Of a DNA stretch of 64,000 nt, positions 32,298 through 40,715 are shown in pieces. Origin of the DNA: Galactobacter caseinivorans (lineage in GTDB: Bacteria; Actinomycetota; Actinomycetes; Actinomycetales; Micrococcaceae); assembly GCF_003640665.1 (NCBI RefSeq), contig NZ_QQXL01000006.1:124001-188000 (forward strand), given 5' to 3'. The first letter of the stretch is position 1; the number at the start of each line of letters is the position of its first letter. Both the position numbers and the translations under genes were made by a program. The notes beneath the pieces are model-generated. The model saw only the letters and a list, made by a program, of their open reading frames with translations, did no database searches and was not told the DNA's origin.

Positions 32298-33046
32298 CAC
32301 ACAACAAACGCAAACGGCTGTTTCTGCGCTTGGAGCAAATAGGACCTTCGCCCATTCTAGTTTCTTTGCGGAAAGGACAGGTTGTAGGTTCGACTTGCTT
32401 TCAGCTCTTTGGTCAGCAACAGGGCACCAGACCGCTAGTGGATGCACCCTCGAGCGGGTTTCGGTCAGTAGAATGGACATTTTCCGCAGGCGGAACGGCA
32501 AATGCGACACTTTACACTGGCACAACTCGACCATACCAATGAATCGCGAAAATTAGTTATGACCGTTTAGCAACCCGCCGAGCGAAGTTTACAACTCCGC
32601 CACAACCGGATTTAAGACTTCCACTTCAGGATGCCCAGGCTCCGGAGGAGCACGCCGCCACGCATCGCCAATCTCGGAAACGCAACTTCCTGGCTCGACG
32701 CAACTCCTTGTCGGAAACCACCTTCAATCCAGAGATTCGGTGGTCAGTGTGAGCAATAGAATGAGCGTATTGCAAGCCTGCGCGTCACTTATGATGTAGA
32801 TTAACGCCCCTTAATGAGGGGCAATCCAACTGCAAACGACTATAAACTCCAACTATATTTCCGATTGCTACACCCGACTATAAGAGAAAATGATTCTCTT
32901 TGCAAATCTTAAAATCCCGATGCCCGCGCCAGAACAAAACCTTGCCCTTCTGGCCGACAGAATTTTTGCTGTCACCAACGACACATCATCACCTTGACGC
33001 TCCCAGCGCATACCCCGGTTATCTAGATCCTCGGGCATTCTGTGCG
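32298..33046. other. Gene-free lower-GC stretch in the island
   Basis: About 750 bases follow the endonuclease with no convincing coding frame. It is clearly more AT-rich than the rest (for example 32800-32910). It holds a small hairpin GCCCC-N7-GGGGC at 32806-32822 that could end the R-M transcript. Frames here lack ribosome sites and coding character. Confidence 0.6.
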
Positions 33047-33768
33047 TCATGGTGTGAGGTCCCCGGCGGCGAGGAGCATGCGTAGTCGGTTGCGGAGGCT
33101 GCGGGCGACGCGGGGGCGAACCTCATCGACGGTGGCTGTGCCGGGCTTGAGAAAGCGGAGACCATTCAGCACCGCCACGACATCTCCGAGCTGGTCATCG
33201 ATCGCGGTGTTGTATCCGGCCAACGGGTCCAACGCCGCGATCTGTACCCCGACACGAATCGCTGGGCCGCGCTCGTCTAGCTAAGTCGCGTAGGCATTCC
33301 TGGACCGGTCGAGGAGGAGATCCAGCAGTCTGCGCCGCGTCATTCCGTGCTTGGCGCGGGTAGGGTCCACCATCCCAGTCTGCTCTTTCTGCCCACGCTT
33401 GCGGGGGCAGCCGTAGTGCCACATGTGCTCATAGACGCCGAGAGTGGTGACTTGCTTGAAGCGGGACTCCTCATCGGCGCTCGACCAGCGACGGCAACTG
33501 ATTGACGAACGTCTTCTTCGCGCAGAGTGGCTCATCGCATCGCCAGACACGCGGCCGCCAGTTCGCGCGACCCCGGGTAGCCCCCCGGTACGTCGTGAGG
33601 CACGCGGCGGCACCTGCCACGACCGACCGCGATCACCTCCCAGCTCGGGCAGCCCGTCGGCATCAACGGAGTCGAGACCACCATGACCAGCTCCCCTTCA
33701 CGGCGCTCGACCTCCTCGACATGCACCCCTCGATGCCGAGCAAAAGGTCGCAGCGGGAACACGGGCAA
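33047..33768 (-). pseudogene. Decayed ISL3-family transposase
   Basis: Pieces of an ISL3-type transposase are readable on the minus strand. The N-terminal zinc-finger part (VMVVSTPLMPTGCPSWEVIAVGRG) is near 33640-33700. A central part (VTTLGVYEHMW, then MVDPTRAKHGMTRRRLLDLL) is at about 33290-33460. The following part (ALDPLAGYNTAIDDQLGDVV) is at 33047-33240. The central and C-terminal pieces share one frame but are separated by an in-frame TAG at about 33281-33283, where the family has Trp; the N-terminal piece is in another frame. A Cys of the finger is replaced by Trp. No complete terminal inverted repeats were found. It marks past mobile-element activity in the island. Confidence 0.75.
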
Positions 33769-34017
33769 GCCACGGGGCGCGCGTCAACACACCCCGAACT
33801 GTGGTGAGACACTTCGAAGTCCTCGGAGTCGATCTGAGAGTTAGCTCTTCTGATCCTCGTAGGCCTCGCCTCCTACACGCCAACCATCACACGGCGCGCT
33901 TCACCCCCACCGGAGGCCCAAAGGGCCGGATTGTTGGACTCAAACACGCAGTTCTTCCAGCTGTGTCGAGAAAAGGTAATTCTTTTCAGCGGGCTCCTTG
34001 TGTGCTTGACTCACGCT

Positions 34018-34680
34018 ATGAACTCAACGCTTGGCCGCAAGCTCACCGACGGGCTATTGGCTCGCCTTGATTTCGACTACGCGTGCAATAGGGGTCATTC
34101 GTTCGGCGAGTATCACTTGCACGGCGTAGTGAACGAGGTCATCTCCGCGAATATCGACCCGAAAATGATGCGCGTCCACGCAAATTTCGCACACAGTGCG
34201 ATCGCACGGAAAGACCCGGAGCGTGGGCGACACCCCGAGCTCGATTTCTACATCCAAAGCCGCGACGGGACGGCCCCTAGCGTGTGCGCGGAAGTCAAGT
34301 GGGCGGGCTCCTCACACGCCAGCGCGAAGCGAGTTTTGCTGGACGTAATTCGATTAGCACTCGTGAAACAGTCAGAACCGTCAACGGAGTGCCTCTTTAT
34401 CCTTGCCGGCGGGAATGCTGAGTTACGTAAGCTACTTCTTGTACCTCCGTTGGCAACAGAACAACGAGGCAGTCGGGGACTTCTGGAGCGGCCGCGGGCT
34501 ACCAAGGATCCTCGAAAGCGCTCTTTTCCACTTGTCGCGGCGGGCGTGCCTATTACAATCATCGACAAGGAAGCCCAAGAATTTTTGACCATGCCCAATA
34601 AGGTCTCTACAACACTCGTGACGCCAGCAGCTTTTGACACGAAACGCTGGCAGTCCCTGGTGTGGAGAGTCAGCGTCTGA
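34018..34680 (+). CDS. Orphan protein with a PD-(D/E)XK nuclease-like core
   Basis: A 220-residue protein I cannot assign to a named family. It shows a plausible PD-(D/E)XK core: a helix with Glu (HGVVNEVISANID), then PELDFYI and, 14 residues after that Asp, CAEVKWAGS with E-x-K, followed by a helix (KRVLLDVIRLALVKQ). This order matches restriction-type and Holliday-type nucleases. The start is uncertain: ATG 34018 lacks a strong ribosome site, and an upstream ATG at 33931 would add 29 residues of poor character. The island context beside an R-M system and an IS remnant suggests a defence or mobile-element role. Confidence 0.55.
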   Translation: MNSTLGRKLTDGLLARLDFDYACNRGHSFGEYHLHGVVNEVISANIDPKMMRVHANFAHSAIARKDPERGRHPELDFYIQSRDGTAPSVCAEVKWAGSSHASAKRVLLDVIRLALVKQSEPSTECLFILAGGNAELRKLLLVPPLATEQRGSRGLLERPRATKDPRKRSFPLVAAGVPITIIDKEAQEFLTMPNKVSTTLVTPAAFDTKRWQSLVWRVSV

Positions 34681-36656
34681 CGCTTCTGGCGTCGCTCAGA
34701 TCAGTCGTGCTACACAAACAAGAGTCGTGCACTTTTATTTGCTAGCCGAGCCCTTCGAATTCGCTTCGCGCACCTCAAATCCCTTTGAGAGCCGCTGGTG
34801 TTCGGGACGCTGACCACGTACCGTGCTGCGGACTCAGCAGGGTACCCCGCGAGGTTCAAACTCGTGAACACAGCTAACCGCTGCCCGCGCGCCAAGAAGA
34901 GCCGACCTTGCGGGGCAACGCCGTTGTGCGGCGTCGGCATTGAGCGGGGCCCTCAGGCCCGCTCATGACTCGTATGGATCTGCGCATCACCGTCCCAGAG
35001 GTCGAGGTGGCGGCGATGGTTCGCACACAAGGAGGGGAGCCCCTGCAGACGTCTGCGCCCGGGTGGAGTCGGCCAGAGCCAGGCAAGCGGAGCGTTAGGC
35101 CATACACGGTGGAGGCGGAACGCCCGGATCCATGGGGCTGTGCTGCGTTCCCCGGATCCATGGAGCTGTGCTGCGTTCCCCGGACCTTGGCCGGCGCGGA
35201 GAGGCGCGAAGGACCCTGGCGAGCGTGGCCAAGGAGCTGACGCTGACCGGGCGAGGAATTGAACGGGCGCTGCACATCACTTGGACGTCTGAGACCTCCA
35301 CATCTCCATGCCTGATCATGGCCCGGCGGTCGATTGGGACGAGTACACAGCTCGAACTAGTTGGCCAAGTGCCTATCAACTCTCGCGGGCTCACCAAGGC
35401 GGCGTTGAGGATCTGGGTGGTCAGCTACAGTCGCGTGACTCGGACAGCCACCGCGAAGCCGTCCAAAGCGTCACGAGGCGCCGCTGCGCTTCAGCCGGCG
35501 AAGGTCTTCCGGTTCGGGGGAGACGCACTGCCACCAAACAGGAGGCCCATTTGCTGGCCCAAGAACCCGACTCCCTGACAGAGGACGCCAAATATTTCGG
35601 TGGTGAATCTAGCTCGTGAATCGTTTCCAGATCGCCGCCGATTACCAGGAGGCCCCTGGCGCGCAAAGGTTAAGAAGCTCGATGGAGGCTGCCCGATCGC
35701 TGTCGTAGGCCCGATTTGATGCGCCACCCGCCTGGCGAGGGGAATCGCTGAAACTTCCCCCGTTGATTTCCCAGACCGCAGTCCTTTGTGCCCCACGAAT
35801 TGGGGACCGGGCGAAAGGGGCGCTTTTTCGTACCTCGGATAACGTGGTAGGAGCGCTCGGTTACAACTAGGTCAGCCGTCGGTGTGTCGCACGCATCATA
35901 CCCGAGCACCACTGGGTGGGAATCCGCTTGCGGCGGCGTAATCTCACGCCCCCATTCGACAAGTCTGAACAGTCCTTTCTATGCCCGACTGCCCCGGGTT
36001 TTGCCGCCGCAGAATTGTGCTATAGCTGTTCTAACAAATTATTTACCTTCCATAGATCAACGGTAACCCCCTTTGTAGGACTCCGTAATTCACCTTGCTT
36101 GCGGAAAATTGCTTAGCCGCGTAATGGTCGGCCATCGGCGGATCGATCTCGTTCAGAACGCTGTCGAGGGCACTTACAGGTGCGTGTCACAATGGTCAGA
36201 GTAGTCCAGCACTCCGATGGCGGCCCCGTTATGGCCACTAAGGACCACGCCGGGTAGCGAGGTCAGGTTTTGGCATGACGCAGTCGACTGAAGCCACCGG
36301 AGCCTCGGACGCTAATGCGCGAACACGGTACTTTAGAACAGCACTCAGCCGTCCAAGGCTTCCTAGATCCGCCGACGGGACATCGCAAGCGGTTCCGTCG
36401 GGCCACCGACGACAAATCTCGTCGTTGCCAATCGGTGATCGGTGGGGGGCGCCCAATCCCTTCTTAGCGACCGCCTCGGATATTGCGACCGGGAGGCAAA
36501 ATTCACACATCGCGTGTCCGAAATTAAGGTTCACGCCCCGGCAGGCTACGCGACTACTTCGGTCCTGCGGAAAGTGAGGCAACCTCCTAGTTTTATGCCA
36601 GATTCCATGCAAAGATCCGTCTACTTGGTGTTTAGCTTGCCCCTAGGAGGTCGCGC
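34681..36656. other. Two-kilobase region without recognisable genes
   Basis: Short frames exist on both strands, but none has a good ribosome site together with a recognisable or evenly coding product. GC is mixed and lower than in flanking host DNA. It contains a perfect-looking 28-bp duplication (35126-35181) and probably represents eroded mobile or defence genes. The last gene-like signal is the AGGAGG at 36645-36650, which belongs to the gene at 36657. Confidence 0.55.
35126..35181. repeat. 28-bp direct duplication
   Basis: Two adjacent 28-base copies (35126-35153 and 35154-35181), each beginning GGATCCATGG and differing at one base. They lie in non-coding DNA of the island and have no evident function. 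Confidence 0.8.
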
Positions 36657-37109
36657 ATGCGGTATTGGCTAGTTTCACAGAACACGTCATGGGAACACGA
36701 ACGCCAGCTTTCAATCCTTTGGTCCCCACGAACCGATGTGAACGGGCACCGCGTCCCGGCTTACGATCGGCTGCAAAAAGCAGAGCCCGGCGACGTGGTT
36801 TTCAACTACAGCAAGGGCCATTTCCGAGGTGCCAGCACGGTCATCGCACGCGCTGTGCCCGCCCTTCGGCCGTATGGCGACCCGGAGGACGGGCAAGTCG
36901 TCAAACTCGACATGCGCGAGTTCTCATTCCCCATTCCTTACACCGATGTTCCTCGAGAAATGCGGGCACGCATGGTTGGCCACGCTCTTCCTTTCGTGGG
37001 TGGCACTGGCCCTAAGTCCGGGCAGATTCGTCAGCAGTACTTTTCCGTTGTTCCGGACGAGCTTGCAGCGTGGTTGCTGGCCCGGTCCAGAACCGACAAC
37101 GACGCGTAG
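36657..37109 (+). CDS. Stand-alone EVE/PUA-like modified-base reader domain
   Basis: A 150-residue protein whose start MRYWLVSQNTSWEHE, with the block LWSPRTDVNGHRVPAYDRLQKAEPGDVVFNYSKG, resembles the N-terminal EVE/PUA-like domain found at the head of some HNH or McrB-type restriction proteins. In those proteins the domain reads modified DNA bases. Here the protein ends after that domain, with no nuclease or AAA part, so it is either a free reader or a truncated type IV enzyme. The ATG follows AGGAGG at good spacing. A strong terminator (37188-37223) follows. Confidence 0.6.
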   Translation: MRYWLVSQNTSWEHERQLSILWSPRTDVNGHRVPAYDRLQKAEPGDVVFNYSKGHFRGASTVIARAVPALRPYGDPEDGQVVKLDMREFSFPIPYTDVPREMRARMVGHALPFVGGTGPKSGQIRQQYFSVVPDELAAWLLARSRTDNDA

Positions 37110-37187
37110 TGCTCGCTTCGAATTCCGGCACGGGCCCGCGAGCGCTACCCTCACTCGGTTCTGCCCGCGCCTGACCTGGCCACAGTA

Positions 37188-37223
37188 GGGAGGCCACTCA
37201 TCCAGCTAGATGAGTGGCCTCCC
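37188..37223. terminator. Bidirectional terminator hairpin
   Basis: GGGAGGCCACTCATC pairs perfectly with GATGAGTGGCCTCCC around a 6-base loop, between the convergent EVE-like (+) and secreted propeller-like (-) genes. It also forms the right boundary of the lower-GC island. Confidence 0.85.
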
Positions 37224-37266
37224 TCTGCTTACCTACCTAACAAACCTTTCCGCCCCAAGATGCGAA

Positions 37267-38535
37267 CTACCGCACCCGCATCGCCGCGAACGAGTCGCGG
37301 CCATCCGACGGCGCGATCGCCGAGTAGGCGACAGCCCCGCCGTTCGTGAAGGCCTGCTGCGGGTTGCCGTTCGCTGTCAGCTTGCGCAACTTACCGGCGT
37401 CGAACACTGAGATTTGGCGGTTCGCCACGGCAGAGGGGTTGCCCATCTCCAACCACGGCCACACCACACGGTTGCTACCGATGGTGGGTCGCATGGCCAG
37501 GGCCTTGCCCGGGGCGCTGACCCACCAGGCCTTCTTGGCCTTGGTGTCCATAATGATGGTGCCCTTGCCGCCCACGTTGGCTACGGCCACCGTGTGCCCG
37601 GAGAGCATCAGCTCCGCCATGCCATCATCCGGGCCGCCGGCGTTGGGCCACGTGCCCGTGTAGCTCACCAGGTTCTTGCCGCCCAGCAGTTTGGCGCCCG
37701 TCACGGGGCCGCCGGTCCAGTCCCCGGTCACGTTCTTGTGGGTCACCACGCCCACGCCGCCATCCACGATGGAGGGGTCGCTGGCGCTCTTAGCCTCCAG
37801 GCGCACCGCGCCGCCCTTCATGGAGCGCGACACCACCTCGGCCCGCACCGGCTCACCGCCGGACATCACCAGGCGCGTCCAGTACACCCGCCCGCTATGG
37901 ACCGCGTACGAGCCATTCTGCGTGTCGCCCTGCAGCCACGGCGCATCCTGGCTCACCTTGCCGCCCACAGAGCCCAGGTCAAAGAACTGCGCGCCGCCCT
38001 TCTCCGCGCTGTAGCGCACACCGTAGGCGCGGTTGCCCTGAAGCCAGGCATCGTCCACGGTGGGTGTCCACCCGCTATTGAAGAGGTGCAGCTGGCCCTT
38101 GGCATCCGCGTAGTGCAACTTGCCGTCCTTCAGCCCCACTCCCCTGCCATCGGAGAGCACGCCCACCATCTGATCCCACTTGGTCCAGGCGACCGTGCGA
38201 TTGCTGATGTCCGCGCCGGCCACCTCCTTGGCGCCACTGCCGCTCACCACGGTGGCCTTGACCGTAGAACCATCCGCCCAGCGGAACTTGGTGGTCATGG
38301 TCTGAGCGGCGCTTGGCGCCACGGCACTCTGCCCGACGACGCGTGCCTGGCTCCACAGTCCCGCATCCGTGGGTGCCTGGCTGGCTTGGGCGGGTGCGGC
38401 CAGTCCGATCCCGGCGACCGCCAGCCCTGCCGCAGCCAGGCAGCTTCCCACGACGCCGACGCGGCTGGGGCCTGCGCCCTTGCGAAGGCCTGAGCCGGTG
38501 TGAAGTCCTGAGCCACTCTGAAGATGAGCAAACAT
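37267..38535 (-). CDS. Secreted WD/propeller-like protein, family member 1
   Basis: A 422-residue exported protein of unknown function. The Sec signal is long (basic n-region; AAAGLAVAGIGLAAPAQA). The mature part is a run of beta-rich repeats with Trp/Gly/Asp (KFRWADGSTVKA, RVYWTR, NRVVWPW), suggesting a six- or seven-bladed propeller. It is a diverged relative of the three tandem proteins at 53259-57746: all share the opening (F/L)xW(A/H)(W)ADG-type segment, a -RVYW- strand and a Ser/Gly-rich C-terminal blade. The ATG at 38535 follows AGGAGG; the frame upstream to 38556 is unlikely. No cell-wall anchor is seen, so it is probably released. Confidence 0.75.
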   Translation of the reverse strand: MFAHLQSGSGLHTGSGLRKGAGPSRVGVVGSCLAAAGLAVAGIGLAAPAQASQAPTDAGLWSQARVVGQSAVAPSAAQTMTTKFRWADGSTVKATVVSGSGAKEVAGADISNRTVAWTKWDQMVGVLSDGRGVGLKDGKLHYADAKGQLHLFNSGWTPTVDDAWLQGNRAYGVRYSAEKGGAQFFDLGSVGGKVSQDAPWLQGDTQNGSYAVHSGRVYWTRLVMSGGEPVRAEVVSRSMKGGAVRLEAKSASDPSIVDGGVGVVTHKNVTGDWTGGPVTGAKLLGGKNLVSYTGTWPNAGGPDDGMAELMLSGHTVAVANVGGKGTIIMDTKAKKAWWVSAPGKALAMRPTIGSNRVVWPWLEMGNPSAVANRQISVFDAGKLRKLTANGNPQQAFTNGGAVAYSAIAPSDGRDSFAAMRVR

Positions 38536-38841
38536 GATTCCTCCTGAAGCAATCAATGCGAAATTGCCACGCTTCGGTTGGCAGGGAAGTCCACAGTGCG
38601 CGTGAGGTCCGTGGGGTTTGCGCCCGTTTCATTCCGGGGCACACCTATGAGTCTGTGCCAGAGCTGTGCGGCCAACAAGGGCCGCTGGGCGCTGCAACCC
38701 AAACGAAAAGCGCATCACGAGCGGGTCACTTGAAGCGCCCACTAAAGGGTCGCCGATCCGCCTGCGGGCGCGGGCCGGAGAACTCGAAACACAACGGGCT
38801 TGTGACCTACCTGTTGGTAGCCTCACAAACTTATAACACCG
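38536..38841 (-). promoter_or_regulatory. Leader region of propeller-like gene 1
   Basis: A 306-base gap between the NERD-helicase stop and the gene 1 start. It contains a GC hairpin GCCC-N11-GGGC (38622-38640) about 87 bases ahead of the start, the same position as the hairpins in the leaders of the three paralogues. TATAAG on the minus strand near 38829-38834 is a possible -10 element. Confidence 0.4.
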
Positions 38842-40494
38842 TCAGGAAACACTCAGGGTGACTCGTTTGAACACCTCATCGCCACCGATCCGGCGCAGCA
38901 CCTCCGGCTCCCCCACCACCACCAGCAGGGCCTTGGCCCGGGACAGCCCCACGTACAGCTTCTGCACCGCGCGCTCGTCCTCCGCCGGCCCATCCAGGGC
39001 CAGCACCACCACGTCACGCTCCAGACCCTTGAACCCCAGCACGTGCCCATAGAACACGTCGTTGGCGGCGAAGAACTCGTCCCAGTACCCCTCATGTCCC
39101 ACGGTTTCCACGGTCTCGATCTGCACCTGATGCCGGTGCCCCGTCGAAAGGAGGGCCACCTGTCCAGGCGACCACGCGTCGTCGGACAGAACGCTCTCCA
39201 CCGCGTCATCCGCGGCGCCAATCACGCTCTCCCCCACCGCGACCGGCACCCACACAATGGGCACTCCCGGGTCCAGGCGGGGGCGCTGCTCCAGCGGCGC
39301 CAACGGCGCAAAGCACGCAGCGATGGTGGCGGAATTGCGCAGATTCTCATCCAACGGGAACGGGCTCAGGTCAATGGGCGCACGGCCCCCACGGTCAAAA
39401 ACCTCTTGATGAGAGTCGGCAAAGGCAAAGAGCGTGCCGTCCGCGCCACCCACCAGCAGCGGCATGAGCCCCTCCCACCAGGCGTTGGCGAAGTCCTGCG
39501 CCTCATCCACCACAATGCCCTCAAAGCGGTGTTCCTCCGGCAAGTCCTGCGCCAGCTCGCGCAGTCGGCGCGGCAGAAACTCGTCATAATAGGTGGCCTC
39601 CGGGCCCATCTCCGGGGAGTACGGCTCCGCGTTCAGGCTCACGGGCAGGTCGTGAAACAGCCCCACAAACAACGGCCGCTCCTCCTCCGGCCAGGTCCCG
39701 ACCAGGAGCTGGAAGTGCCGCGCCAGCCCGCGCGAATAACAGACCAGCGCCACCCTCTTGCCCTGCCGCGTCAGCTCGCGCGCCTTCATCAGCGCCAGGT
39801 GCGTCTTGCCGGAGCCGGCGCCGCCAACCAACTGTGCGCGGTGCTGGAAGCGCAGCAGCGAGAGCACTCGTTCCTGCTCCCGCGTGAGCTCGTTGCCCTT
39901 GTCCGCAATCCGCGCGGCAAGGTCCTGATGATTCAGCACCGCCAGGTGCGTGGCGCGCAAAGCCTTCACCACGCCGTCGCGCTGGGCAGGGGTCAGCACC
40001 TGACCGGCGGCATGGGCCTCCTGTTCGACGCCGCGGCGGAGGAACCCTGCCAGGTGCGGCAGGTCGGTGCTGTCCGCGACCAGGTGACGCGGCGCGTCCG
40101 GCACGGCCCACTTGGGATCCAGGCGTGTGTAGGGCAGCGCGACCACGTGGGTGAGCTTGCCAATCCCGTAGCTGAGGCGTCCCTTGAGGAAAGTGTTGAG
40201 CTCATGCTTGGCCAGGCGCACCTGCTCCACCGGGGACTTCTTGAGCTGCCGGCGGCTCTGATACCACTCGCCGTCGCGGACCTCCACCACCCCGCCCTTG
40301 ACCTCCACCACGATGGTGCCGACGCCGGGCCAGAGCACCAGGACATCAATCTCCACCTCGTGGCGATTAGCCGTGATGCGCTGGCCACAGATCATGGTGG
40401 CCTCCGGCGGGAGCTGCTCCGCGAGGGCGTCCCAGACATCCCGCTCGGCGTCGGAGGCGAAGTCGGGTTCTTGAGGGATGAGGTGTGCGGTCAC
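38842..40494 (-). CDS. NERD-domain nuclease fused to a UvrD/Rep-like helicase
   Basis: A 550-residue protein. The N-terminal NERD (nuclease-related) domain has EIDVLVLWPGVGTIVVEVKGG near residues 45-70, with a D-x-EVK active-site pattern. A superfamily 1 helicase follows: Walker A VGGAGSGKTHLAL near residue 227, the DEAQDF box, ENLRNS and the C-terminal LYVGLSRAKALLVVVG. Such proteins are predicted DNA-processing or defence/repair enzymes of unsettled function. The GTG at 40494 follows GAGGAG; a TTG at 40527 would lack one. It stands alone on its strand, between secreted-protein gene 1 and the LacI-regulated locus. Confidence 0.85.
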   Translation of the reverse strand: MTAHLIPQEPDFASDAERDVWDALAEQLPPEATMICGQRITANRHEVEIDVLVLWPGVGTIVVEVKGGVVEVRDGEWYQSRRQLKKSPVEQVRLAKHELNTFLKGRLSYGIGKLTHVVALPYTRLDPKWAVPDAPRHLVADSTDLPHLAGFLRRGVEQEAHAAGQVLTPAQRDGVVKALRATHLAVLNHQDLAARIADKGNELTREQERVLSLLRFQHRAQLVGGAGSGKTHLALMKARELTRQGKRVALVCYSRGLARHFQLLVGTWPEEERPLFVGLFHDLPVSLNAEPYSPEMGPEATYYDEFLPRRLRELAQDLPEEHRFEGIVVDEAQDFANAWWEGLMPLLVGGADGTLFAFADSHQEVFDRGGRAPIDLSPFPLDENLRNSATIAACFAPLAPLEQRPRLDPGVPIVWVPVAVGESVIGAADDAVESVLSDDAWSPGQVALLSTGHRHQVQIETVETVGHEGYWDEFFAANDVFYGHVLGFKGLERDVVVLALDGPAEDERAVQKLYVGLSRAKALLVVVGEPEVLRRIGGDEVFKRVTLSVS

Positions 40495-40678
40495 GGCAGG
40501 CTCCTCAGTAACCTTTCGAAGGCCCAAGAGCTCTCGGGTCGAGTGTTATCCGGAGTCTAGAGCAGCGCGCCGACCAATTGCCTTGTTGAGTCCCAAGATT
40601 TTTTTGTTCGACCCGCTTGAAATGAATAGCCTCTGAACCCAGGGTTGAACGGAGCCGGAGATTTCATTCGCAGAAAGC

Positions 40679-40696
40679 AATGTACGCACATACATT
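40679..40696. promoter_or_regulatory. LacI-type operator 1
   Basis: AATGTACGCACATACATT is an 18-bp near-palindrome 20 bases before the serine hydrolase start. Its core TGTACGCACATACA, read on the other strand, differs by one base from the core at 43527-43540. Repression by the neighbouring LacI protein is the likely function. Confidence 0.7.
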
Positions 40697-40715
40697 TCCG
40701 GTCTAGGGTGGCGTC

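Noticed and set aside
32073-32556. Frames of 110 to 153 residues overlapping the 3' end of the restriction endonuclease
   Set aside because: They overlap a well-supported gene, lack ribosome sites and show no domain.
33840-33853. GCTCTTC near 33844 as an ISL3 terminal inverted repeat
   Set aside because: The matching left end was not found, so element boundaries cannot be assigned.
34710-34940. 76-residue minus-strand frame in the island
   Set aside because: No ribosome site, no recognisable domain and composition like neighbouring non-coding DNA.
36130-36600. Possible IS3-type integrase fragment (HSDGG-like stretch near 36200)
   Set aside because: Only a few residues fit; the conserved downstream motif of the integrase core is missing and the frame is broken by stops.
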